Source of the DNA: Nepenthes gracilis
Taxonomy: Eukaryota > Streptophyta > Magnoliopsida > Caryophyllales > Nepenthaceae
DNA length: 64,000 bases
NCBI GenBank assembly: GCA_033239525.1
Contig: BSYO01000020.1
Location: forward strand, 12,960,546 to 13,024,545
Direction of reading: 5' to 3'
Shown: positions 50,426 to 62,045 of the stretch, piece by piece
Layout: the number at the start of each line of letters is the position of its first letter
Position numbering within the stretch: position 1 is the first letter of the stretch
Position numbers and translations under genes: made by a program
Notes under the pieces: generated by a model
Told to the model about the DNA's origin: nothing
The model's input: the letters and a program-made list of their open reading frames with translations, nothing else
Database searches by the model: none

Positions 50426-50650
50426 CTTGTGGAGATTGTTGATGAGAGGATTGTGCACCCCAGTTGCCAGAGGTGCAGGGCTTTTGTAACCATAAATATC
50501 ATAGTGAATTAGCTTCATCCACTAAGAAAACCCATAATTTTTCCCTTTTTATAAGAGTTTCCCACATGAAATTATTCTTGTTCTATATGTACATTATGCT
50601 GTGTAGTTTTGCTTAATTGCTTCCTCAGGTTCGCAAAATAAAGGGTTGTA
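50426..50650 (+). repeat. Fragment of another copia LTR
   Basis: A polypurine-like gtggagat precedes TGTTGATGAGAGGATTG at about 50426. Downstream are the TATA-like tttttataagagttt (about 50548) and 'cccacatgaaattattcttgttctat', the usual promoter and leader layout of copia LTRs. The body lies to the left and was interrupted by the element ending at 50291. The right end is approximate. Confidence 0.45.
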
Positions 50651-50866
50651 TTCGCAACAAAATTAGCATCAAAACTACAAGGACCTAAAAAGGAATTAAA
50701 AAAAAAAATGCCTTTGCTACATACAGTTCACCCGTTAAAAGCCATGTAACTTACTGCAGATGATCACAAAACCAGAAATTCCCTTCTACATGGGTGCTTT
50801 CTCTGACCCTGCTCATTAAGTAACCAAGCTGGAAGTGATGATCATGTAATGATCTTACTTGCCTAC

Positions 50867-53800
50867 CCATTTTTTGCAAAGTCAAAGCAGCTATCACCCT
50901 TCGGTTGCTTCTTTTTTGCCTGCAGAGAGAAGTAGGTAATTTGCTACTAGAAACATACAAGACAAGTCCATGAAACATTGGAGAAAGGTAAATCTTGTTA
51001 CCAAAGATTGTTACCTTTGAGTAGGGAAAGACTGTTTCTCCACTCTTCTTAGCATTAGACAAATAGACACGCACAGTGGCAATTCACTAGCCACCTGGTT
51101 CCTGATTGGCTTTATCATGGAAATAAATAAAATGTGGCTCATTTTTTGACATGCTTGTGGTGAAGTTTTTGAATGGCCTCCCCATTTTCTAAAATACAAC
51201 ATTGAGGTAGTTGTTGTGAGGTTCCGGGTTAAGAAAATAATAATTAGAAGGTAATTCAGTTAACATAGGTGAATTGTGGTCAAAATGTACGGGAGGAATC
51301 GGATTGAAAAGCTCAAAGAGCCGGAATTGGTAAATCGAGAACGGAAATTGTAAGCCGTAAAATATTAATTCGTAAAAAAGATTTTGGGTTTTAAATTATG
51401 ATATTATGACTTATTAAGGTTATATAATTAAAAGTAAAGTCCAATGATGTGAAAGATTGTATTAGAATGGTCAAAATGGGTCCTGAACGGCAAAAATGCG
51501 AAGTATGCTTGTGGCAGGCTTGCTGCAGGCCTGGCCCGCGCCCTCCGTGGGCTCACAAAATCCAGATTGTCTGTGCTCGCCACGCGCTCGAGTCGGCCTG
51601 GGCAGTAAGGTTGCGCTCGCTGCGCTCTCAAGCGCCAGCCATTTTTAAAGCTGCGTGCTGCTTTGCAATTTTCATTTTTCCACATTCCAAAACTTTCTAG
51701 AGAGAGAGGGCGCCGATTTTAGAGAGAGAAAAGAGGAGATCGAGGCCGTAGAGTTCGAATTTATCCGAGAGCTAATTATAAAAATGGTAATACGCGTCGA
51801 GGCAAGTATTCTCATACTCACTAACTTTTCTCTTTCGATGTTTTTCGTTTATCATTAGATATTTTCGTCTCGATACCCATCCAAACTATGAAAAATGTAT
51901 TACCCATGACCTGAGACCAAGGATTATGTAGTTTATTGTCTGATTTACTCACCGTTCCGGTCGATGGAGTTCTACCAAACCCTAACCTACGGGAATTGGG
52001 AGTTTTCCGTTTTCGCACCGTATCTTGTTAAATTGACTTCAAAATATGAATCATCACGTCCCAATTATGTATATATATAGGCCATACAATCGATCTCGCA
52101 CGTTTCAACCCGTTTGCGGCGTCCGAGTCCTCTAAATATACACTGTTACTGTTCATCCGAAATTAAATGGGGAATTTGCTTGCTTCCACCTTCGCATTAT
52201 GTGAAATTGACCCCAAAATGTGAATCATCATGTCCCAAATATGTATATATATCAACCGGACGATTGATCTCGCAAGATTCGACCCATTCGCGGCGTCCGA
52301 GCCTTCTAAAAGTGGCCTGACACTGTTCATCCGAAAATAAAGTGTAGATTTGCATGCTTTACCTCTATTTCATTGTGATGAAACTTATGATTAAATGCTC
52401 ATATTAAATTGTAAGTGCCGAAAATGTGAAATTGTGCACCGGAAGCAAGGGAATACGTCCCGGAGGCTTCTAATGTGATATTTGACCATCGGAGGTAAGG
52501 AATTCTAACTTTCTTATGAACTTGAAATGAATGGTTAAAAAAAAAGGCTTAAGTTCCAAAGAAAGAAAGGAACCGACTAAGTAAATGAAAGGAAATTCAC
52601 AAAGTGCAATATAATAGATTTGATCTCCTAAATGGAGATATGTGATAGATTTGATCTCTTGGATGTAGATAAGAATGGGAATGTGATTTTCTGATTGAAA
52701 CATGTGATGTACTTGTGGTGGATCTTCCCTCAAGGAAAGATTAATCCTGAAATTATGACCATGGTTTATAGGGGTAATATTCACTGATTTGCCATGTCCA
52801 ATACAGTGTGAAGCCAATGAATACTTTGCCACATATTCTGACCGCTCATGGAAGCGGGTGATATTCGTGGTACGCTTTAAGATACTACTATGGAAGAATT
52901 AGGATTGTCCTGGTTCCCGGGGGATATGGGACGAGTTGAGATGGCCAAGTGTTGCAAGCCTAAAATGTAGCCGATGGTTGAGTACTGCAGACCTAAAATG
53001 TAGCCGGTTTTAGAATATGTGGTAGACACATTCCTTTCCTCGTTGGCTAGTATGATCTATTAGCCCGGGTCCGCAAAGATTAATGAAAGTAATGAAATGA
53101 ATGGAAGTAATCGAAACAAACATGCGAACCAGATGATCCCAAATGTCCCCCGTCCTCACATGCTTCCTTTTATTCAAATTATATGTTTCTCCTATCCAGT
53201 TACTGTTTTTTCTATTATTTGCTGTAGTTAGTGATATATGATTACATTTTGTTGAGTTGTACGCTTACTTTTACCATTTCTCCTTCCAAATAAGAACATT
53301 AAGCTGGCGCCTGATTAGTTAGAGTAAGGAAAGGGACTTGCTTGAGGAGATTAGCTGGATGTCGAAGACTTGAAGTTTTGGATACGTTGTTGTAATAGAA
53401 TATAAATGGTCTAGTTGGATTAATATGAATTGTTATTATTTTATCGTTGTTGTTATACTTTCACAGGTTCTGGATTTAGTTATACTTTCACATTTACGTT
53501 GATGTTCTGGATTTTATTTAGTCTTAGATGGTATCTCTTCATATCCAATACGGTAGTTAGGAGTACTGTGTTGAAACTATGGATAGTATAGCGACGTGGT
53601 CCTATGTATTGTGTTATAGGCCAAAATATCACATCGGATAGTTGTGTGCTTGTACGGGTTATTTTAAATAGGTTGTATTTTTGGTTTTTCGTCCAATTGT
53701 AGAGGAAATTCTACCAAAATTTCTGCAGAATTCATAATGATAAATTATGGGTATGAAATTATATTACCATTGACAGAGATTATTTAAGGAGAATAACCCA

Positions 53801-53993
53801 ATCTGTCACAATTGTACTGTGATACCTAATTAAGAAATCAACTAGAAATATTTAACAGGTATATTAAACTGGAGTAGGAAATGTCCAAGCTGCAATTCTT
53901 GCCTCAATTCCAGCCATCACATCATCCTTCAAGCAAAATAAGTGCTCAACTTTCCAAGTTAAAATTACCATACTGCAATCAACCTGCAAAGAA
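50867..53993 (-). pseudogene. Prolyl 4-hydroxylase pseudogene, three partial exons
   Basis: Exon 53993-53868 ends DDVMAGIEARIAAWTFPTP. Exon 51188-51015 reads ENGEAIQ, then after a frameshift EPHFIYFHDKANQEPGG, two stops, and IATVRVYLSNAKKSGETVFP. Exon 50919-50867 reads AKKKQPKGDSCFDFAKNG. The order matches plant prolyl 4-hydroxylases (2-oxoglutarate and iron-dependent enzymes of the secretory pathway that hydroxylate proline in cell-wall glycoproteins). It is clearly dead. The iron-binding HxD is now HFI, the GGHR segment has TAG TGA, there are 1-bp losses before EPHF, and the donor after the first exon is lost. The distal catalytic exons are absent. An LTR-like block fills the first intron. 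Confidence 0.85.
51212..53660 (+). mobile_element. LTR-like insertion in the prolyl 4-hydroxylase pseudogene, with a 174-bp tandem repeat
   Basis: About 2.4 kb with no gag-pol. It opens tgttgtgaggttccgggtta, has a GC-rich, promoter-like zone (51490-51740), and two tandem 174-bp units (52020-52193 and 52194-52367; shared gaatcatca.gtccca, gcggcgtccgag, actgttcatccgaaa). A second short repeat (cctaaaatgtagccg) occurs at 52966 and 53000. The layout resembles a long gypsy solo LTR. Exact ends and target duplication could not be fixed. Confidence 0.5.
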
Positions 53994-54129
53994 AAATACC
54001 CTAAAGCTAGCTTCACAATAAGTTTTGTTGCACTTTTGGTTATCCATAAAGAACGAAAAAGTAAAATTCAGGTTCAAAGGAATAGTCAGGAGTTTGCAAT
54101 TAACACGCCACTGCACCTAAGTAGCCAAA

Positions 54130-54606
54130 GCCATCATATGTCGAGGCCTCCTAGGAGAAAATGGCTGCCTACGTGACCTTCCACCGCGCATGCCGTCGCT
54201 ACCCACGAGCCACCGACACCGCTATTCACCTACACCACCACTGCCGCCACCGCCATCTTCCTTCCTCTCCCTTCTCCTCCTTCACATCAAAATCCCAGCC
54301 CCCCACTCTCTCTCTCCTCTTTTCTCTCTCCACAATTCTCCTGCTCCCAATCCTTATCTACTGATTTCTTTTTTTTGCATATATTATTATTATTTTTTTA
54401 TTTTTATTTTTTTCTATTTTAGTTTTTCTTTTATTCTAAAATCTAAATTGATATTCGGATAATAATACGGGTGTACCTCGACGCCAACTCGACTGATCTA
54501 AATATCATCCAAAATTTTTCAATATTTAATTAATTTTGTCACGTTCAATTTATCTAAAGTCACATTTAATATTAAATTAATTCGAATAGATATTCGAGAT
54601 ATTACA
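54130..54606 (-). repeat. LTR-like remnant ending TGTAATATCTCGAATATC (minus strand)
   Basis: Read on the minus strand it starts at 54606 with a sequence similar to the LTR start at 58599. It runs into AT-rich sequence and then a purine-rich, GC-rich zone (54160-54330). The two overlapping plus-strand frames at 54161-54462 are low-complexity Pro/Ser/Leu translations of that zone. Confidence 0.4.
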
Positions 54607-54619
54607 GATTTTTACCACT

Positions 54620-56640
54620 GACATTTTATTCCAACCTGCTCAAGCTCTACACCTTCTTCCACATGCATTATCCTCTGACTACAAGAAGGACCACAGCGGT
54701 GCTAAATTGAATGAGACAGTAAAGTAGATTGAGTCGTTACTGAGCATAGATAGCAGTGATGGATCTGATACTGTGCCAAAACCTAAAGGATTGACTCTTA
54801 TTCAGGCCTTACTGTCCGTAATTTCCTCTGTTGTGAAGTCCTAATGTGGCTCTTATGTTCTCCCACCTCCTCCACAAATCATTCCTACACCCTCTGCCAA
54901 AATTCCTACTCTTCATGTGGAGTTAGTGACAGCAGCCGATGAAGAAATTGTGGACTCTTGGGACTCGTCCAGTACTTTTGTAATTTCAGAAGGCGGCCTG
55001 GGCAGAACTTGTGCTCTTGCTCCTGTCCAACCATTGCCAGAACTGAACAACTCTTTTCCTTCTTTTGGATCTAAGCTACAAGAACAACTTGAGAATACGA
55101 GAGTGATCGAGCAAAGTCATCTTACCTAGCAATTTCTCTTTCATGACTGGAATAATGGACAGGTAAAATCACTAGTCGCTTTTGCAGCTGCTTTGTTTAT
55201 CAACCCTCGGCTTCATAATGAAGCTTGTCCAAATCGTTCAAGCCCGAAAAACAGCGAAAATATTTGATGACACTTCTTGAAAAAATGACGTTGTTAAGGC
55301 TTGCGTTGGTAATTTCCTCTCCACTCATACGCATGGTTTGATGTCTTCTACTATTTTAAATTGCTTGATATCCGGGCCTTGTGATAAGATTCTACGAGAA
55401 CTGTAGCTACAGAACCATGGGGCGTTGCCTGAAGCAATTGGTAGGGCCAAGTTAGTGGAGGTCACAATTAAGGCTAGTCGATACACTACCCCATGTCCAC
55501 CACTCCCCAAACCACCACCTAACCATACAACCAATCTGCCAAAAATTTCTTCTAAGTATGTCCATTCACCCACTTACCCTTACAAAAATTGCCCCCTGCT
55601 GAACTGGTTTCACGTCCAATTGTTATAGAAAATTTCCTAACATTTTCATATATGATGGTTAAAGAAGATGGCCTTGCCCTGGCTGTAGCTCCAATTTCAG
55701 AAGCTAATTCTTTATCTCTACTATTTGAAACTAGTCCCTCACTTTTTCTCAATGCATTCGAAGACCACTTGGTCCCTTCCTCAATGAAATTTCAGGGTCT
55801 TATCTTGGGCTTTTCGGTGGTTGTGTTGAAAAAGGGTGGCTCTACTCGAGTTATGTCTTTATCTTCCAAGATTGGTAACATAAATGGACCCCCATTTCTG
55901 ACTCATGATGGCCCCAATGCTGACAAGAGTTTTTCCTCTAAACATCTTAGTTATCCATTGATGTCAAGTGCTCTTGTTGTCGTTAAACCACAAGGTTTAG
56001 AGCTCCCTTTGGTTCCAAGTCCTAGATTGAAACCTCAACAGCTTGTGCTGGCTTTAAGGCTAATAAGAAGCCTAAGAGTAAGAAGAATGAGGGGAAAACT
56101 AAGGAAATTGCGAGTCTAAGTTTTCTAGGGTCATTATTTTTTATCCTGCTCCTTTGGGGACTGGTGCCAGCGGCAGTGAAAAGGGGACTGCTTAGTGAAT
56201 CGGCCATTGACCTAGCCATCTCCTACAATCTTGCCACATTGATACGACTTGGGATCTTTGATGGCAACCCCAAAAGCGCCATTATAAGAAACTTGGCCCC
56301 AAGGATCTGTGCCCGTCCAAGTACAAAGAGCTGGTTGGTGAAGCAACAAGATAGGGAATTGTTCTCTCCAAAACAAAGCTGGTGCTTTACTCATATTTGC
56401 TGCTGCTACCATGATTGGTAACTATGAAGGCGCTCTATGAAAGTATACAACCCCATTGCAAGGCTTTTCAGCATGGACATCAACAAACTATCAGCCAGGC
56501 TGTATGAATATGGCTTGCACTATTGCCATGGTAGATGATGCACAGAACACAGTAGCTCCCCAAGATTTTTTTCTCTTCAATATTGAAGGTAATGTTCTCT
56601 TGATGAGGAGGGCAATGTTATGGTTATAAAGGTAGAGCAC
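54620..56640 (+). pseudogene. Broken coding relic of unknown type
   Basis: Discontinuous frames read protein-like stretches: MELVTAADEEIVDSWDSSST (54917), VIENFLTFSYMMVKEDGLAL (about 55625), and a basic tail [17 protein letters not shown] (to 56119). They are separated by stops. Thr/Pro/Ser-rich linkers and a basic end suggest a LINE ORF1 or gag-type nucleic-acid-binding protein, but no zinc knuckle or reverse transcriptase was seen, so this stays open. Confidence 0.35.
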
Positions 56641-56654
56641 TCAAACTACTGATT

Positions 56655-57270
56655 TAATGTTGTTAGGATTTTTCTTTAAACAGTTGTTAGGCTACTAGGC
56701 CACGTACAGCAGCACTGTCCTTTCCCCCTTCCCTAGTTTGTTAGCCCGTAACACCTCCAAACTAATTCCGTTACTTTTAGTTGGTTAGGCTGTTTGTTAC
56801 TTTTAGTTACCAGTTTACTAAAAATGTATAGTGCAAGGGGATAAGGAAGTAAGAAGATAATTGCCTCAATTTTCACGTCTTCTCTTTCCCTCCCTGTTCT
56901 CTCTGCTTTTCTTTATCTGTCCTAGCATTCTGTAACTCTCTCCTTCTCTCCTCTCTATCACTCTCTTTCTCATCTCGCTTTTGTACCTCGGCCTTTTTCC
57001 TCTCTATTTTCCTTCTTTGCTTCTCCCTGTCATTTTCCCTGCATCTCAGCCAATTACACACCTCAGGCCCTATTGTTTTCCCTTCCCTTGAAATAGTTGA
57101 CCCCTTTCTCCTTCTTTTCCCCTCTGCCGAACTCCCATTTTCCCTTTCACCTTCTCTGTTTTCATTGTCTTCCGATGCTGTCGCCAATCGTACATGCATC
57201 AAATTGAGTGCGACAAAAACATCCTTAGGGTAATCATTTGGAATTTCCTCCAGGTCCAATTAACCTAAGA
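56655..57270 (+). repeat. LTR-like block with pyrimidine-rich leader
   Basis: Begins near TGTTAGGATTTTTC, with 'ggctactaggccacgtac' and a TATA-like 'ctaaaaatgtatag' (about 56819), followed by a long CT-rich tract (56875-57130). This would fit the 3' LTR of the element whose coding relic lies to its left. No matching 5' LTR was recognised. The minus-strand frame at 56873-57259 is the low-complexity Glu/Arg/Lys reading of the CT tract. Confidence 0.35.
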
Positions 57271-58140
57271 GAGAAACAATCCATTAACCTAAAAAGTGAC
57301 AAAATATGATAATAGTAAGTTTAACATTCGGAAATACTAAGAACTAAGGATTTATAACAATCTCACCAATTAGGGTTGAATATTAAAAAATGAACTACAA
57401 TTTTGTACCTCATAATCCAAGCCGTATATTGCTATTTTATAACCATGGGTGAATTGTTTATATGTTACATTCTATATATGAAGATAAATACCACTTTTTA
57501 AACAAGTAAATGTTAGATAATGACACTTATATACGATTTGATGATTAAGAAATGTATAAATATATTTGTCATTTATTTACAATGATTTTTATTTAAATAA
57601 AAAAATACTCTGTACTAGCATATAAATTTCCAATTAAGAAAATAAATAATCTTTAAACAAAAATTTTAGAATTTTTCAGTAAATTTCATAAAATTAGGTT
57701 TAAGCTTTCAAAATTTTAAAAAATGTAAGTCTAATACATGCAAACCAAACTAAATGAATTAGAGATATGTTATATGGAGGAGCATTTGAATAAGAAATAA
57801 AAAGAATATTTTAAAAATTTGAGCAAAAAATAAAAAGCAGATTTAAGAATAGCTTTTCTTCTTAGGCCTCTTCAATGTCTCAATTCAACTATTGCCATAA
57901 AAAGTGCCGTTTAAGCATAGGTTATTCGTAACTCTACTTCTTCCATTTATTTAATTTTTTTGTTTGAACATAATTATTATCCATAATTTATTTAATTAAA
58001 TTAATTTTTGACATTATGAAATATAAATTATTGCGTCTCTGAGTCTGGATTCTTTGATAGATTAGGAAACCTTCAAATTCCACGCTTGGATCAGATCTCG
58101 AAAGGGTCCGATTTCTTTCCTTTCTCCCATTATTTGTTTC

Positions 58141-58142
<2 letters not shown>

Positions 58143-58201
<59 letters not shown>
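58143..58201. repeat. (TTA)n microsatellite
   Basis: About twenty uninterrupted TTA units lie inside the left LTR of the putative gypsy derivative. Confidence 0.95.
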
Positions 58202-58204
<3 letters not shown>

Positions 58205-59885
58205 TAAAATATTAATTAATTATTTTTCTAATTATAATAACACTTAAAATTTTTATATTAATTTCTAATATTTTGACCTCTCAAATTTAATTTCCTAATT
58301 ATTTTTTAAAAATTTCTAATATACTAATATTCATATAATTTAAATATATAATAATTCACTTGATTAATTGAACCTATAATTAAATTAATTCAATTAAGTA
58401 TATTAATTATTCTAACTAAATTCAAGGGTCGAAACACCCAAGCTCAAACTATTAATTCAAATTAATAGCTTGAATATCTAAGCCTAATCATAAGGTATAA
58501 TATACACAATGATTACTAAAATAGTCAAATAATTATTAAAATTAATTAAATAATTTATTTTCATAAAATTATAAACTCAAAAATATTCAAGATATTACAA
58601 TCTATCCCCTTTAGAAGATTTTTCGTCCTCGAAAATTTTGGTATAGTCCTTAAAAGTATTTTCCATGATTTTACTTTTATGGGAATAATCTTAATCCTTA
58701 AACCTTCAATACTTTTATCGAAATAAATTTTATTTCTTAAACCTTTAATCCTTTCAATTAATAGATGCAACATTTTGTTTTTAACCATTTGGTGATCTAG
58801 ACATTGTTATTATCTTAATAGTTTTCATATGACCAATTCCAATTTAATTAGGTCTATAATTATTCTAACCCATAACAATCTTGCAATCAATCAATATCTT
58901 TGTCATCTTACCATTTTTTTTTACTCCAATAGAACTTTAATACTCAAGTTAGATATCTATCAAGTATACTAAAATTTTAAATTGTATCATTATTTTGTTA
59001 CACTATTATCTATGGGCCAATTGACAAATATTCGTCTCTAATCGCCAATATCGGACTTCAAACCAAGTTGCGATGTCCTCGTATATGTACTCAATTTTCC
59101 TACATGAGTTCACCTACTTAATTGTAGCTGTAACTATTTAAATTCTCTCTCAGATATGAATGGTTTAGAACATCATTTTTGTCATAAACAACTTTTATAC
59201 TTTAAATATATTTCCTCGAATCTTATAGAATGATCATTCAATTTTAATATCTTCCCTACAATCCATCAAATTTCTTAATGTAGTTTAAACACACACTAAA
59301 ATAGATCCCATAGTAACTAATATATACAATTTGTTTCAACTATTCTCTAAAATCTTACCATCCAACATTAGTAGTATTGATTCTACATATTCATAAGAGT
59401 TAATGGACAAATTAGTGAAGTTGGAGAAAATTCATATTGATATCCAAGGAACAAATTTAAGTACGAAAATTAAAATAATAAATTCAAAATTGAATAAAAT
59501 GTCACATAAGGAATCATAGATAGATGTTATAATGAGTACAATAGAATGCTAAATAGTATTAAAAGAAGAATATCAAAGTTTCAAATTTTAGCATGTTGCA
59601 CGAAATATCAAAGTAATCCATTGAGGGGTCTTAAAGCGTTAGATAATGATGATAATCAAATTGATAGCACATATACGGTAATAATAATATAAAAGATAAA
59701 GGTCACAAAATATTCATTAGAAGGAAATATTTGGGCGACAAAAATAAGGATAACTGGAGAAAAGAAATCTGAAAAATCACAATCATAATTTCTGATTTTT
59801 TTTCCTTCTATCTTGATTATAGACCTTAATTTCTTCCATAATGAACACGATTACCATTTTGATTGTGTTTCTAACTCTTTAAATT

Positions 59886-60230
59886 TCACGATTGCCATCC
59901 CATAAAATCTTTTAAGTCGATACAATTATTCAAGTTAGCTTGATAGAGACGTCGATCTTCCATACGGTATTTGTACCAATAATATGGTCGTAATGCATTT
60001 GAGAATCTTCGAGTTGATAATACACCTCTAATCGATAAATCATCCCATTCCATTGTAAATGTGAGAGCCTTGGGTCTTCGAAGAGCATACGGCTGATGTG
60101 TCACACTACAACAGTCGGAGTCGAAACTCTCCTAATCGGAAATGGTGGAAGTTCTACTCTTGACTCTGCGATTATCGTTGATTGAACGGAGTTGGCATCT
60201 TCTTCTTTGGCATACGACAACGCATGACGC
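59886..60230 (-). pseudogene. Short two-frame coding relic inside the gypsy derivative
   Basis: The frame ending at 59886 reads TMEWDDLSIRGVLSTRRFSN and then LRPYYWYKYRMEDRRLYQAN. The frame just upstream, shifted, reads MRHALSYAKEEDANSVQSTI and ends near 60105. Together they could be one ancestral reading frame of about 115 codons broken by a frameshift. I do not recognise it as gag. Confidence 0.3.
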
Positions 60231-61478
60231 ATTGTCCTAGATTACGAGGAACCCACTAATCTTTTGTCGCTTATCCATTAAAAAAAAGGTGATGGTCCGA
60301 TCCTGGAATCTGTAGCAATAGGCTTTGGTGGTCTTCTTCTTTCAAATAGCTGCATAATAGAATTTTGCACACTCACCGCCTAAGATCCGCAAGTCAAGGT
60401 GTTGAGAGCTTGTAGTATGAGCTGAGCTACTCCGTAGGACTGCCATCATGAGTTTTACAGGAGTCTCGTGTGCTCGTATTTTATTAACTCAACAAACTAT
60501 AAAATAAGAAAATTAAGAACCTAACTTATACTAGTACCCTGGTCTACCAATTTCTACCTAATTCTAAAATATTTTACACTCTAAACCCAAAATATATAAT
60601 ACATTCCACGACCTAAAATCGCCCACAATCTTCTAGGTGCTCAAGGATGTGCTATAAATTTTTTCCTCAATCTATAAAAATCCCTAATGTATCGAGTTTT
60701 CGAACCACTTAGTGAAATCAAATTTTGAAACACCAAGTTTTGAAGGTCCTCAAAAGTACATACTATTCTCTATCCAGACATGATTTATTAGAAATAAATC
60801 TAAATGCATAAATATCACTAAATCGTATAATATCCTCAATTATTATCAACTCAAAAAATCCTCAAATGTTCACATAGAACCTTAATTCTTTGATACCATA
60901 AAGTTGTAACAACCTGAACTAGGATCCCCGAACCCAACCCGGACAGTTACGGTAAAATTCTCATATCATCAATTATACGTTATCAATGAACTCAATATCA
61001 TTAAAAATATTATCAATAAACCTCATAAATGCACCATTAATTAAACATCTATGGTAATAATAATAAATAATTTCAATAAACGACATCGATATCCAAAAAT
61101 ATCAATCATCACAAAAAAAATCTAATATTAGTCAACAATAATTGAAGCAACAAAAATCATAAATCTCTATCCTGGAAGTCTTGATCCTCGAGATCACCTT
61201 TGCCTGGAGTCTACACGTCGATATCTTCTATCCTGATATCGACCTGCCTATTCTAGAACCAATAAAATATAAGAGTGAGCTGAATACCTAACAAGTAAAA
61301 ATGAATAATAATAGAGGAGTATAATAAAATATCTCGGACGATAAAATAATGAATAAAATTAATAATAACAGGTGATGTACCAACTACTGTCAGAGATTTA
61401 ACAACAAGTCGAGTCTACAACCCCAAAATCATATAAACAATTGGATATCAAGAAATCAATAGGGATTCCATAGAATCT

Positions 61479-62045
61479 GATTATCAACTCAATATGAGGT
61501 CACAACGGTATGAATGATAGAAATCTCCATAGATTTTATTCTATCATAGTGAACCAAAGGCACGTATTTATGCCCCCAACGACTGGGTAATATAATGAGA
61601 TTATCCATGGTATCCAACTATCCCAACAGTTTTCTCGAAGGCAGTACCCGTAGAACACTGATACCATCCATGATGCCCCTCGTCAAATAATATCCCAGAT
61701 ATCATCTTCTACGATTGTCACTAGATTATAAGCATTCCTCTCGACTAACTGTATGAGATAATAAGAATTTGATTATCAACTTAATTTGAGGTCACCACTG
61801 TACGAGATCATATGAGTTTTCTTGGACCTTACTCTACTATTGTAAACCAAAGGCCGCGTATTTACGCCTTCAATGGTGAGATAAGTACAATGAGGTTATC
61901 CACGGTATCCAATTACCCCTACAGTCCTTTCAGAGACTGTACCCATAACATGCCGATACCACCCGTGATACCCTTCGTCAAATGATATCCTAGATATCAT
62001 CCTTTACAATGATCATTAGGTTATAAGTATCCATCCTCAATATCA
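61479..62045. repeat. Tandem duplication, period about 292 bp, inside the right LTR
   Basis: Units start at 61479 and 61771 with gattatcaact.aat. They share 'aaccaaagg..cgtatttatgcc', 'gaggttatccacggtatcca', 'gataccacccgtgatgcccc' and 'tatcatc.t.tacgat' with scattered changes. It is non-coding. Confidence 0.8.

Noticed and set aside
50391..50520. Minus-strand reading frame beginning after an AG (DIYGYKSPAPL...) that looks like a final exon
   Set aside because: The plus strand here has a polypurine-like site, an LTR start TGTTGATGAG and a TATA-like box, so the stretch is better explained as a copia LTR. No homologous protein is recognised.
54161..54462. Overlapping Pro/Ser/Leu-rich frames on the plus strand
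   Set aside because: Low-complexity reading of a GC- and CT-rich LTR leader; both frames are equally open.
56873..57259. 128-residue Glu/Lys/Arg-rich minus-strand frame
   Set aside because: It is the translation of a CT-rich tract, without domain or conserved ends.
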